Source of the DNA: Acetobacteraceae bacterium
GTDB lineage: Bacteria; Pseudomonadota; Alphaproteobacteria; Acetobacterales; Acetobacteraceae
Length of the DNA stretch: 8,663 nt
NCBI GenBank assembly: GCA_027306955.1
Contig: DAHUXX010000022.1
Location: 1-8,663, forward strand
Direction of reading: 5' to 3'
Both the position numbers and the translations under genes were made by a program. Below, in pieces: positions 1 through 6,089 of the stretch (position 1 is its first letter; each line of letters opens with the position of its first letter). The notes under the pieces were generated by a model. That model was not told where the DNA came from. It saw only the letters and a program-made list of their open reading frames with translations, and did no database searches.

Positions 1-59
1 GCGCCGGCGGTCAGACCGACCACGGCGGCGACGGCAAGGGCGATGGAAAGCTTCGCCAT
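1..59 (-). CDS. N-terminal start of an exported protein (truncated by window edge)
   Basis: Only the first 19 codons are visible, so the product cannot be identified. Translation from the ATG at 59-57 gives a short basic start (Met-Ala-Lys) followed by an uninterrupted run of Leu, Ile, Val, Ala and Gly, which looks like a Sec signal peptide or a first transmembrane helix. The start is supported by a purine-rich Shine-Dalgarno (GGGAGA, complement of 67-72) seven bases upstream. A promoter-like pair of hexamers also lies in the gap before it. The gene has the same orientation as the T6SS genes but is separated from the methyltransferase stop by 83 nt, so it is probably a separate transcription unit. 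It could be a periplasmic protein, a lipoprotein or an unrelated chromosomal neighbour. Whether it belongs to the secretion system cannot be told from this fragment. Confidence 0.65.
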   Translation of the reverse strand, partial: MAKLSIALAVAAVVGLTAG

Positions 60-66
60 GGCGCAT

Positions 67-72
67 TCTCCC
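67..72 (-). promoter_or_regulatory. Ribosome binding site of the exported-protein gene
   Basis: The minus strand reads GGGAGA, seven bases before the ATG at 59-57. It is one of the clearest Shine-Dalgarno sequences in the window and is the main reason to accept this very short visible reading frame as a real gene start. Confidence 0.6.
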
Positions 73-92
73 ATTCTGGAAATCATTATCAA

Positions 93-121
93 AGCATAGC
101 AGCGGCCAGGACCGGTGTCAG
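93..121 (-). promoter_or_regulatory. Candidate sigma-70-type promoter for the exported-protein gene
   Basis: On the minus strand a -35-like hexamer CTGACA (complement of 116-121; one mismatch to TTGACA) is followed after exactly 17 bases by TATGCT (complement of 93-98; two mismatches to TATAAT). The pair sits wholly inside the 83-nt gap between the methyltransferase stop and the ATG at 59. It would place a transcription start near 85 and leave a leader of about 25 nt containing the Shine-Dalgarno. The local rise in A+T (about 81-100) fits a promoter in this otherwise GC-rich DNA. This is a consensus match by eye. Another sigma factor or no promoter at all remains possible. Confidence 0.45.
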
Positions 122-142
122 CCGCAACCTCGCCGCCGCCCT

Positions 143-1678
143 TCACACTATGCCGAGCCAGCGCCACAACTTGCCGCGGCGGCGCAGCTCCTCGGCCATC
201 TGTTTCGCGAGCGCCTCGATCTCCCCGGGCGGTGTGTCCGGTGGCGCGAACTGGCGTGCCCACGCTTCGGTGTCGATGCCCGTCGCGTCGATACCGCCGG
301 CGGCGGCGAAACGCTCGGCGATGTAAAGATGCCCGAGCGCCGTCGGCAGGCCGCCGGCCAGCGCCGGGCACGCCATGGCGCTGGGCCCGCTCAGCGTTTC
401 CACGTTCAGGTAGCGCCTTCCGGTCATGGCGTTGAGGTGGCGCGAGACGTTGTTCATCGGCGCGCCGGGCCGCGCCAGGACCAGGGCCTGGCCGGAACCG
501 ACCAGCATCCCCACCACCTCCGCCGGGTTGCGCGCATGTCCCTCCAGCGCCGGCAGGGCGAGCAGCTCGCCCACGCTGCACGGCCCCTCCGCCAGGCGCT
601 CGACGATCGGGCGGTAATAGCCCTCGTTCAGCGAGGCGCGCCCGGCCGGCACGGTGACGGCATAGACCATCTCTTCCGGCGGTATCGGCAGCACCAGCGT
701 CACCGACTCAAGCGCGGCGTCGCGCGCGCCCGTGGAAAGGCGGCGCGTGCCGCGGACATAGATGTCGTGGCGCAGCGTGGGCTGGTTGCAGGCATCCACC
801 ACCAGCTCGCGCATCAGCGGATCGGCGAAGCGGTTCACGATAGCGCGCTGCGCCTCGGACAGCTTCAGCTCGTTGAAGTTGGCCAGCAGCCGCGCCGAGC
901 CGACGTAGTCGAGCTTGGCGCTGGCGAGATCGGTCGCGACATCCGCGTGCCAGCACGGCGACCAGCATTCGTTCATGTATTCGTGAGCCATGTAGTCCGG
1001 CGTGGCCTTCTCGAGCCGCTCCACGATCTCCATCGCCCGTGCCGACTTGGTGAGGCCCTGGGCCTCCGCCGCCATCAGCTCGCGCACCAGGTCGAAGCCG
1101 GCGCGGGCCTGCTCGATGCTGCCATGGGCGAGCCGCCGGCCCGCCTCGTGCACCAGGCGTTGCAGCAGCAGCGCGCTCTGCCAGCCGGGCAGCGCATTGT
1201 AGCTGATATGGACGAGACCGCCCGGTCGCACCCGGGCGTGCAGCAGGCGCACGATGCCGGCGCGCACCTCGGGCGAAACCCAGGACCAGACGCCGTGCAG
1301 GCTCGCCACGTCGGCTGCGGGGATCTCCGCCACCAGCGGATCCTCGGGCAGTGTCGCGAGATCGGCCTCGAGGAAGCGGACATTGTCGAGCCCGAGCTCG
1401 GCCGCGGTGCGCCGCGCCCCCGCTATATGGGCGGGATTGAAATCCACCGCGGTGATGCGCCAGCCGGGATTGGCGGCGGCCAGCACCAGGGCGCCGAATC
1501 CCTGCCCGCAGCCGAGCTCGAGAAAGCTCACCTCGTCCCTGGGGCCCGGCAGGTCCGTCTGCACGCCCATCAGCAGCGCGGCCAGGGCAAGCTGCACCGG
1601 CGACTGTTCGGCGTAGTAGCCGCGCAGATAGGTGGTGTCGGTGACGTAGCCGGCCGACCAGCCGGCGGCGGATGTCAT
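143..1678 (-). CDS. T6SS-linked class I SAM-dependent methyltransferase with regulatory domain (PKMT-like)
   Basis: The 511-residue protein begins with a Rossmann-type methyltransferase domain: SAM-binding motif I LELGCGQGFG at residues 53-62, an acidic residue after strand 2 (VDF, Asp79), the ...EAD motif ending at Asp106, and RPGGLVHISYN at 151-161. A middle region containing DYMAHEYMNE (228-237) resembles the predicted methyltransferase regulatory domain (Pfam MethyTransf_Reg type). Residues about 353-405 look like a small winged-helix fold, and the chain ends in a basic/Trp tail. As I recall it, this order is shared with rickettsial protein-lysine methyltransferases that modify OmpB. Lysine methylation of a protein is therefore the best guess, but the substrate is unknown. 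The ATG overlaps the tssG stop as ATGA, and a Shine-Dalgarno (AAGGGA, complement of 1687-1692) lies 8 nt upstream. Co-translation with tssG therefore looks likely. It is the last gene of the operon visible here. Confidence 0.85.
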   Translation of the reverse strand: MTSAAGWSAGYVTDTTYLRGYYAEQSPVQLALAALLMGVQTDLPGPRDEVSFLELGCGQGFGALVLAAANPGWRITAVDFNPAHIAGARRTAAELGLDNVRFLEADLATLPEDPLVAEIPAADVASLHGVWSWVSPEVRAGIVRLLHARVRPGGLVHISYNALPGWQSALLLQRLVHEAGRRLAHGSIEQARAGFDLVRELMAAEAQGLTKSARAMEIVERLEKATPDYMAHEYMNECWSPCWHADVATDLASAKLDYVGSARLLANFNELKLSEAQRAIVNRFADPLMRELVVDACNQPTLRHDIYVRGTRRLSTGARDAALESVTLVLPIPPEEMVYAVTVPAGRASLNEGYYRPIVERLAEGPCSVGELLALPALEGHARNPAEVVGMLVGSGQALVLARPGAPMNNVSRHLNAMTGRRYLNVETLSGPSAMACPALAGGLPTALGHLYIAERFAAAGGIDATGIDTEAWARQFAPPDTPPGEIEALAKQMAEELRRRGKLWRWLGIV

Positions 1679-2754
1679 GCGGGTATTCCCTTGCTCAGTC
1701 GTAACGTTTCAGCCTCGACGACGGCCGCCTCGAACACGGCCTCGGCGGCATCCGCGACGCGGCCGCGCGGCATGGGCATCCAGGTGTTCCAGCCGAGCCG
1801 CGGCGGCGCCCCGGCGCCGGGTGAGAGCTCGAGCGGGGGCACGGCGGCGGCGGCGAGCACGAGATTGACCGCGAAGTCGGTCTCCAGCCCCAGATAGGCG
1901 CGCACCAGCGAAACGAGCTGGCGCAGCCCCTCGCGATCCGGCAGCAGAGCCACGAACGCCGCGCGCTCGAGCGGGCCGATGCGCAGCACCACCCGGCCCT
2001 GGATGTCCCAGGCGCGCTCGCCGATCGCGGCATCGACGCCGAGCCTGCCGTGCGCGCCAGGCCGCGCGCCGGTGGGCAGGCGCGTCTGTTCGCCAGGCGA
2101 AAGCGGCAGCCAGGCGCCGGCGAACTGGCAGACCTCGACCGGCCGGCCGAGCCAGTCGCTCGCAAGCGCCGCCAGCCGATCCGCGGAGCGCGGTCGCAGC
2201 GCGAACGTCCCCGCATAGTGCAGCAGCGGATCGGTGCCCGCGGCAATGCGCTCGCGCAGATGGCCAGTGCCGAAGCCGGTCAGCGCGAACAGCACCGCCG
2301 CCACGGGATCGGCTGGCCGCCGCGCCCGCTCCCCCTCGCCCGCGCTCGCGTCGCGTTGCAGGGCAGCCGCCTCGACCGCACGGTGCGGGCGGTACTTGAT
2401 GCCGGCGCGGGCGAAATGACCCACCAGGCGTTGCGTCAACAGGTCGAGGAAGGCGCCGAAGGCGGGCGAGCGCTGGCGCAGCGCGATGGCCAGTGCCTCC
2501 GTGTAATAGCGCGGCAGCACGCCCATCGCTCCGGCCAGTGTCATCACCGGGCTCGAGAGGCGCGGGGTGTCGCTCTCGAGCTTCACCTCGCTCACCTCGG
2601 CGGCGGGAAAGGCAAGGCTCGATGAGGCGCGGAAGGCGATGGTGTCGGCCGGGCTGTCGCTGCGTTGTCGCAACATCAGCAGCCGTACCGCGGCATCGAA
2701 GCCAAACCGCCACGGCGCGCGTGCGAGCCGCGCGAGCGGCGAGCCTCCGGTCAC
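1675..2754 (-). CDS. tssG: T6SS baseplate wedge protein TssG (ImpH/VasB family)
   Basis: TssG joins TssF and TssE in the cytoplasmic baseplate wedge, where TssF-TssG complexes surround the VgrG hub. The 359-residue length is normal for the family. Recognisable blocks are APWRFGFDAAVRLL (13-26), the signature AGAMGVLPRYYTEAL (74-88), FLDLLTQRLVGHFARAGIKY (102-121), a central YAGTFALRPRSADRL segment (180-194), and GRVVLRIGPL with a following LLPDREGL (253-277). The start is a GTG whose last two bases share the tssF stop (GTGA, 4-nt overlap). No ATG alternative lies before the first conserved block, so GTG is the best start. No convincing Shine-Dalgarno precedes it, and a GC palindrome lies just upstream, which points to translation coupled to tssF. 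Residues 130-150 hold a charged, low-complexity insertion of no evident function. Confidence 0.95.
   Translation of the reverse strand: MTGGSPLARLARAPWRFGFDAAVRLLMLRQRSDSPADTIAFRASSSLAFPAAEVSEVKLESDTPRLSSPVMTLAGAMGVLPRYYTEALAIALRQRSPAFGAFLDLLTQRLVGHFARAGIKYRPHRAVEAAALQRDASAGEGERARRPADPVAAVLFALTGFGTGHLRERIAAGTDPLLHYAGTFALRPRSADRLAALASDWLGRPVEVCQFAGAWLPLSPGEQTRLPTGARPGAHGRLGVDAAIGERAWDIQGRVVLRIGPLERAAFVALLPDREGLRQLVSLVRAYLGLETDFAVNLVLAAAAVPPLELSPGAGAPPRLGWNTWMPMPRGRVADAAEAVFEAAVVEAETLRLSKGIPA
1687..1692 (-). promoter_or_regulatory. Ribosome binding site of the methyltransferase gene, inside tssG
   Basis: The minus strand reads AAGGGA inside the last codons of tssG, eight bases before the ATG at 1678. 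It gives the methyltransferase its own initiation signal in addition to the ATGA overlap, which supports that start. Confidence 0.5.
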
Positions 2755-4583
2755 AGCAGGGTGCGCGCGCCGGCGCGCGGCGGAAACGCGGCGACGCTGC
2801 CGGCGCGCCCGCGCAACGCCGCGCGCGTGCGCACGAAGGCGTTCACGCTGGCGTGCAGGCCGAGGAAGCGGTCGAGCACCGCGGTCATCAGGAACAGTCC
2901 GCTCGTCTGCCAGACGCGCTGGTCGAACTCGAGGGTGACGTCGAGGCCACGGCAGAAGGCGCCGACGCGCGCACCTGGCACGCGCGCCGCGCCGGGCGTC
3001 GCGCGCACCGCCAGCAGTCCGCCGATCGCCGTCCGGCTCTCCGCGGAATCCCGCAAATCATAGAGCCGCAGCACTTCCTTGAGCGCGTTCGCGCCCTCCA
3101 CCTCGCCCACCACCGAGAGATGGCTGAGCGAGAGATGCGAGATCAATCGCCAGAACCCGTGCTCGCGCAACTGCATGCGCGCGGGCGATGTGGGCGCGGT
3201 GAGGCAGGTGACACGCGCCACGGCCGCCGCTCCCTCGGCGAGGCGCAGGCGCGGATGGCCGCCGCCGAAGGGCAGTTCCGTCGGCAGGTCGCGGTTGCTG
3301 CACAGCACGTCGACCGACAGCACGCTCTCGGACGGCATGTCGGGGTCGAGCGACGGGTCGAACGGGGCGAGATAGACCTCGCTGCCGCGCAGCGGCGCCG
3401 GACTGTTGCGGCGCGCGACGAGGTAGAACCCGCCCGGCGTCTCCGCTTCCGGATCGCCATGGGTCAGGCGGTAGAATGGCCGCCACGGGCGCGACGTCCC
3501 ATCGGGGTGGCTCTCGCGGACGCGCTCCACGCCCCAGACCTCGAAGGCCGCGGGACGGCGCGCATCGGGCACCACACGGTATTCGGTCGCCATCTGCGTG
3601 AGCGGGATCGGGTCGCAGCGCTGGGGAAAGAGGTTGACCACCGGCGTGCAGCCCAGCGCCAGTGCATCGGCGCCCACCATGCGCTCGAGGTCGGGTTGCG
3701 CCTGGTCGAGATAGACGAAAATGTCGAGCCGGTTGCCCGCGGGCGCGGCGGCGGAACGCGTCTTCGCCTCGATCCCCGCAAGGTCGAGGAACAGGAATTT
3801 CTCGGGGGCTGCGAAATATTCCGACAACAGCCTGAAGCCGGAGAAGCTGCGTGCGGGCCACGGCAACAGCGCCTCCTCCGGCGCGAAGCCCACCGGTTCG
3901 ATCGCCTCCGGCCCCGCGAACATGGCGGCGGTATCGGCGGGGCCGTCCGCGTAGGCGACGCCAAGCGTGTGCCCGGCCAGAAGTTCGTAGAGCGGCAGGG
4001 CGATGTTTGGCGCCGCGCGCAGGAACAGCCGCAGCCGGTCGAGGCCCAGCTCCGCGAAGGTCTTGTCCGGGGTCGCGGTGCGCAGCGTGATGCGCAGCAC
4101 GCTCAGCGCCCCCGCCGCGCGCGGGTTCGGCGGCGCGGCCAGCGGCAGACCGGAGAGGCGCACCGCCTCGATCTCGATCGGCCACAGTGTCGTTTCATAA
4201 GCGGTACGGAAACGGCACGTCTCCCCGCGCACCGGCTCGCTGTCGAGCGGAAAGAAGCGCCCGACCCGTGCCGGTCCCGGCAGGTCCGGCTGCGGCGCGA
4301 ACTGGACCACGGCGGTGGACGGGAAGGGGGCGAGGTAGTGCGGGTAGAGCACGCCCAGCAGCGCGTCGGTCAGCTCCGGGAACTCGTCGTCGAGCCGGTG
4401 CTGCACGCGCGCCGCGAGGAAGGCGACGCCGTCGAGCAGGCGCGCGACCAGCGGGTCGTCCACCGCGTCGCGCGACAGGCGCAGGCGCCCGGCGATCTTG
4501 GGATTGGTTTCGGCGAACTCGGCGGCGAGCCGCCGGATCGCGACCAGTTCCCGGTTGTAATAGGGCAGCAGCGCGTCAGACAT
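2751..4583 (-). CDS. tssF: T6SS baseplate wedge protein TssF (ImpG/VasA family)
   Basis: TssF is the largest wedge protein of the T6SS baseplate and pairs with TssG. The 610-residue product has the expected family length and blocks: PYYNRELVAIRRLAAEFA at the N-terminus (7-24), DPLVARLLDGVAFLAARV (43-60), FPELTDALLGVLYPHYLAP (68-86), SFSGFRLLSEYFAAPEKFLF (246-265) and CTPVVNLF (312-319). Towards the C-terminus are the histidine/serine-rich WRLISHLSLSHLSVVG, a LEFDQ..W..SGLFL segment and a PPRAGARTLL end. I chose the ATG at 4583 because it starts directly at the conserved PYYNREL block and overlaps the tssE stop by 8 nt. An in-frame ATG at 4679 would add 32 Pro/Ser/Arg-rich residues that are read from tssE in another frame. 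A weak AAGAG about 10 nt before 4583 may serve as Shine-Dalgarno. No membrane segment is seen, which fits a cytoplasmic baseplate role. Confidence 0.95.
   Translation of the reverse strand: MSDALLPYYNRELVAIRRLAAEFAETNPKIAGRLRLSRDAVDDPLVARLLDGVAFLAARVQHRLDDEFPELTDALLGVLYPHYLAPFPSTAVVQFAPQPDLPGPARVGRFFPLDSEPVRGETCRFRTAYETTLWPIEIEAVRLSGLPLAAPPNPRAAGALSVLRITLRTATPDKTFAELGLDRLRLFLRAAPNIALPLYELLAGHTLGVAYADGPADTAAMFAGPEAIEPVGFAPEEALLPWPARSFSGFRLLSEYFAAPEKFLFLDLAGIEAKTRSAAAPAGNRLDIFVYLDQAQPDLERMVGADALALGCTPVVNLFPQRCDPIPLTQMATEYRVVPDARRPAAFEVWGVERVRESHPDGTSRPWRPFYRLTHGDPEAETPGGFYLVARRNSPAPLRGSEVYLAPFDPSLDPDMPSESVLSVDVLCSNRDLPTELPFGGGHPRLRLAEGAAAVARVTCLTAPTSPARMQLREHGFWRLISHLSLSHLSVVGEVEGANALKEVLRLYDLRDSAESRTAIGGLLAVRATPGAARVPGARVGAFCRGLDVTLEFDQRVWQTSGLFLMTAVLDRFLGLHASVNAFVRTRAALRGRAGSVAAFPPRAGARTLL
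2764..2779. repeat. 16-bp perfect GC palindrome near the end of tssF
   Basis: The sequence CGCGCGCCGGCGCGCG is its own reverse complement. In mRNA it could fold into a six-pair GC stem with a CCGG loop, ending about nine bases before the GTG start of tssG. It lies inside the tssF coding region, so it may simply reflect codon choice for the Ala/Arg/Pro-rich C-terminus. Confidence 0.6.
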
Positions 4584-5130
4584 CGTCGCGGCTCTTGACC
4601 TCGACATCGGTGGTGGCGACGTCGAGCGCGGTGTCGAAGGCGATCGGCTCCGGCGCGGGGTCGGCGTGCAGCAGCCCATCGATACGAAGTCGCAACGTCG
4701 ATTCCAGCTTGTTGGCTCCCTCCGCGAGCGACACCTTCACCGTCGCGAGCCTGGGCTCGAAGCGGCGGATCGTGGCCTCGATCTCCGCGCGCAGCGCCTC
4801 GCGCCGCCGCGGGTCGTTCATCGTCCCCGCGGTGAAGTCCGGGATGCCATAGCCCAGCGACGAGGTCGCGAGCTCGGCGAGTTCCGCGGGCCAGGAGCGG
4901 TGGCGGCGCCGCGCGTTGAGCAGCGCCTCGAGGTCCCGGCGCACCGAGGCGCGCAGCATCGCCAGCGCCTCGACACTGCCGAGCGGGGGGTCGCGCTCGG
5001 ATTCGGGGTTGTCGTCCATCAGCCGGTCGAGCAGCGGCAGCAGGGCGCGCACGGGGCTGCGCCGCGCCGCGGCCTCGCCGCGCCCGCCATCGCTCCAGCC
5101 GCCGCGTGGATCGCGCCCGCGCCCGCTCAT
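4576..5130 (-). CDS. tssE: T6SS baseplate protein TssE (gp25-like, ImpF family)
   Basis: TssE is the homologue of phage T4 gp25. It sits in the baseplate wedge and nucleates sheath assembly in the cytoplasm. The 184-residue protein shows LLPLLDRLMDD at 30-40, SVRRDLEALLNAR at 62-74, the typical SLGYGIPDF at 91-99, and IRRFEPRL at 121-128 followed by beta-strand-like VKVSL. This is the gp25/GPW order. The chain is slightly longer than many TssE proteins because of a Gly/Arg-rich N-terminal tract of about 25 residues and an acidic tail of about 25 residues. A GTG at codon 27 would start immediately at the conserved part but has no Shine-Dalgarno. The ATG at 5130 is preceded only by a weak GGGCGG. 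The gene follows tagJ by 58 nt and overlaps tssF by 8 nt. Confidence 0.92.
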   Translation of the reverse strand: MSGRGRDPRGGWSDGGRGEAAARRSPVRALLPLLDRLMDDNPESERDPPLGSVEALAMLRASVRRDLEALLNARRRHRSWPAELAELATSSLGYGIPDFTAGTMNDPRRREALRAEIEATIRRFEPRLATVKVSLAEGANKLESTLRLRIDGLLHADPAPEPIAFDTALDVATTDVEVKSRDDV

Positions 5131-5189
5131 GTGCCGCCCGTCTGCGCCTGGCGCGACCGGTCTCCCGACGATGCCGCCACGGCGCGCAT
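5127..5189 (-). other. Possible 20-codon mini-ORF bridging tagJ and tssE
   Basis: The tagJ stop is part of TGATG. The ATG so formed (5189-5187) opens a frame of 20 sense codons that ends in TGA at 5129-5127, overlapping the tssE start as ATGA. The frame therefore links the two genes without leaving an untranslated gap. The peptide is polar (Ala, Ser, Gly, Arg, Gln, Thr) with no recognisable domain, and no good Shine-Dalgarno precedes it. It may carry reinitiating ribosomes from tagJ to tssE, or be chance in stop-poor GC-rich DNA. Confidence 0.2.
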
Positions 5190-5998
5190 CAGGCCGCGGC
5201 GAAGGAGAGTTCGGTCAGGTCCATGATCCCCACCGCGTCCTCGCCGGCGAGGACGACGCGCTGGCCGAGGCCGCGCACCAGGCCGGGGGCCAGTTCCCGC
5301 CACTCGGTCTCGCGGCCGAGGCGCAGCGCGTCAGAGAGATCCGGCTCGTCGCTGCCATAGGTCGCGGGCAGGTAGACCTCGCCGTCCGGCCCGTCCTGCA
5401 CCGACATGCTGGTGCGCCGCCAGATCAGGTCGCGCGCCCGCTTCGGCGGATGGAACTGCAACGATTCCACGCGCTCGGTGGGAATCCAGAAATACTTGCC
5501 CGTGGTGGTAAGCACCTCGAAAAAGCCGGCGGTGAGATCGTCGGCGTCGCGGAAATCGTCGATCGGCTTGCCGGCCAGAATGCCCGGCGCGCGCGGGCGC
5601 GCCGCCTCGGCCGCCTGCGCCTGGCACGCCGCCTCCGCGAGGTCGCCGCCGCGCAGCGCCACCAGGGCCGCGAGTTCCGCGCGCTCCGCCTCGCCCGGCT
5701 CGCCGAGAAATTCCGGCACGCGGCCAACACGGCGCAGCTGCCGGCGCGCCATCTCCGCTCGCAGGAGCTGGCGGAACTCGGCGATCACCACCGCCGCCGC
5801 GGGGTCCGTCTCGGAGGCCGCGTCGAGGATCACGTCGGCGCGCTCGAGATTGCCGCCGGCGAGCAGCAGCTCGGCAAGCAGCACCCGCGCGCCGAGGTCG
5901 GTCGGCGCCTTGCGCACCGCCGCCCCCGCGGCCTCGATCGCCTCGCCCAGCCTGCCGGCCCGGAACAGGGTTCCCGCCGTTTCGGCACCATCCGGCAT
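5189..5998 (-). CDS. tagJ: T6SS sheath accessory protein TagJ (ImpE/HsiE1 family)
   Basis: TagJ proteins bind the N-terminal helix of the sheath protein TssB in some T6SS classes and are thought to modulate ClpV-dependent sheath disassembly. Here 269 residues split into an N-terminal helical, TPR-like repeat region (about 5-95, with repeated Leu/Ala-rich helices such as AELLLAGGNLERADVILDAA) and a C-terminal ImpE domain. That domain is marked by TTTGKYFWIPTERVESLQF (164-182), PPKRARDLIWRR (184-195) and EVYLPATYGS (207-216). The length is typical. The start ATG at 5998 is fixed by the strongest Shine-Dalgarno in the window (GGGAGG, seven bases upstream). The position after the two tssC genes and before tssE corresponds to impE. 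A second initiation signal plus a 76-nt gap from the preceding gene leaves room for separate control of the baseplate half of the operon. Confidence 0.93.
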   Translation of the reverse strand: MPDGAETAGTLFRAGRLGEAIEAAGAAVRKAPTDLGARVLLAELLLAGGNLERADVILDAASETDPAAAVVIAEFRQLLRAEMARRQLRRVGRVPEFLGEPGEAERAELAALVALRGGDLAEAACQAQAAEAARPRAPGILAGKPIDDFRDADDLTAGFFEVLTTTGKYFWIPTERVESLQFHPPKRARDLIWRRTSMSVQDGPDGEVYLPATYGSDEPDLSDALRLGRETEWRELAPGLVRGLGQRVVLAGEDAVGIMDLTELSFAAA

Positions 5999-6005
5999 TG
6001 TTCTT

Positions 6006-6011
6006 CCTCCC
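6006..6011 (-). promoter_or_regulatory. Strong ribosome binding site of tagJ
   Basis: The minus strand reads GGGAGG, ending seven bases before the tagJ ATG at 5998. It is the closest match to the 16S anti-Shine-Dalgarno among the genes here and fixes the tagJ start. Confidence 0.7.
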
Positions 6012-6032
6012 GCTTACCTCACGTTGATTCCT

Positions 6033-6044
6033 GGCGTTTCCGCC
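6033..6044 (-). other. Small hairpin in the tssC2-tagJ gap
   Basis: In the tssC2-tagJ gap the minus strand reads GGCGGAAACGCC, a four-pair GC stem closed by a GAAA (GNRA-type) tetraloop. No U-tract follows, so it is not a classical intrinsic terminator. It could be a small mRNA structural or processing element ahead of the tagJ Shine-Dalgarno, or chance. Confidence 0.25.
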
Positions 6045-6058
6045 GATCTTGATCCAAC

Positions 6059-6089
6059 CTAATCGCACCGAATCCTATCGCACGGATCC
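6059..6089 (-). repeat. Imperfect tandem repeat spanning the tssC2 stop codon
   Basis: The last five codons of tssC2, including the stop (complement of 6075-6089), read GGATCCGTGCGATAG. They are followed directly by GATTCGGTGCGATTAG (complement of 6059-6074). The units match except for short gaps and one or two substitutions, and both end in TAG. This looks like a slipped or tandem duplication of the gene's 3' end, now partly decayed. Confidence 0.4.

Noticed and set aside
60..142. Intrinsic terminator after the methyltransferase gene
   Set aside because: No GC stem followed by a U-run was found on the minus strand in this gap. The A+T-richer part is better explained as a promoter.
329..1897. 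Plus-strand open frame of about 520 codons opposite the methyltransferase
   Set aside because: Same shadow effect: Arg/His/Gln-rich composition, no recognisable motif, and it runs across the methyltransferase-tssG junction without regard to the real gene borders.
2493..4598. Plus-strand open frame of about 700 codons opposite tssF and part of tssG
   Set aside because: Antisense shadow of GC-rich codons: the product is Arg/Ala/Gln/His-rich low complexity with no domain, while the minus strand encodes clear TssF and TssG blocks throughout.
4584..4679. Upstream ATG for tssF adding 32 residues
   Set aside because: The added stretch is Pro/Ser/Arg-rich, overlaps tssE coding sequence and precedes the conserved TssF N-terminus. 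The ATG at 4583 gives a usual start and short overlap.
5581..5620. CG-alternating stretch in tagJ as a possible regulatory or Z-DNA element
   Set aside because: It encodes Ala/Arg/Pro codons in frame and similar runs recur all over this GC-rich window; nothing sets it apart.
4916..6052. Plus-strand open frame of about 380 codons opposite tssE and tagJ
   Set aside because: Composition is Arg/Ala-rich without domains, and the opposite strand carries well-supported TssE and TagJ.
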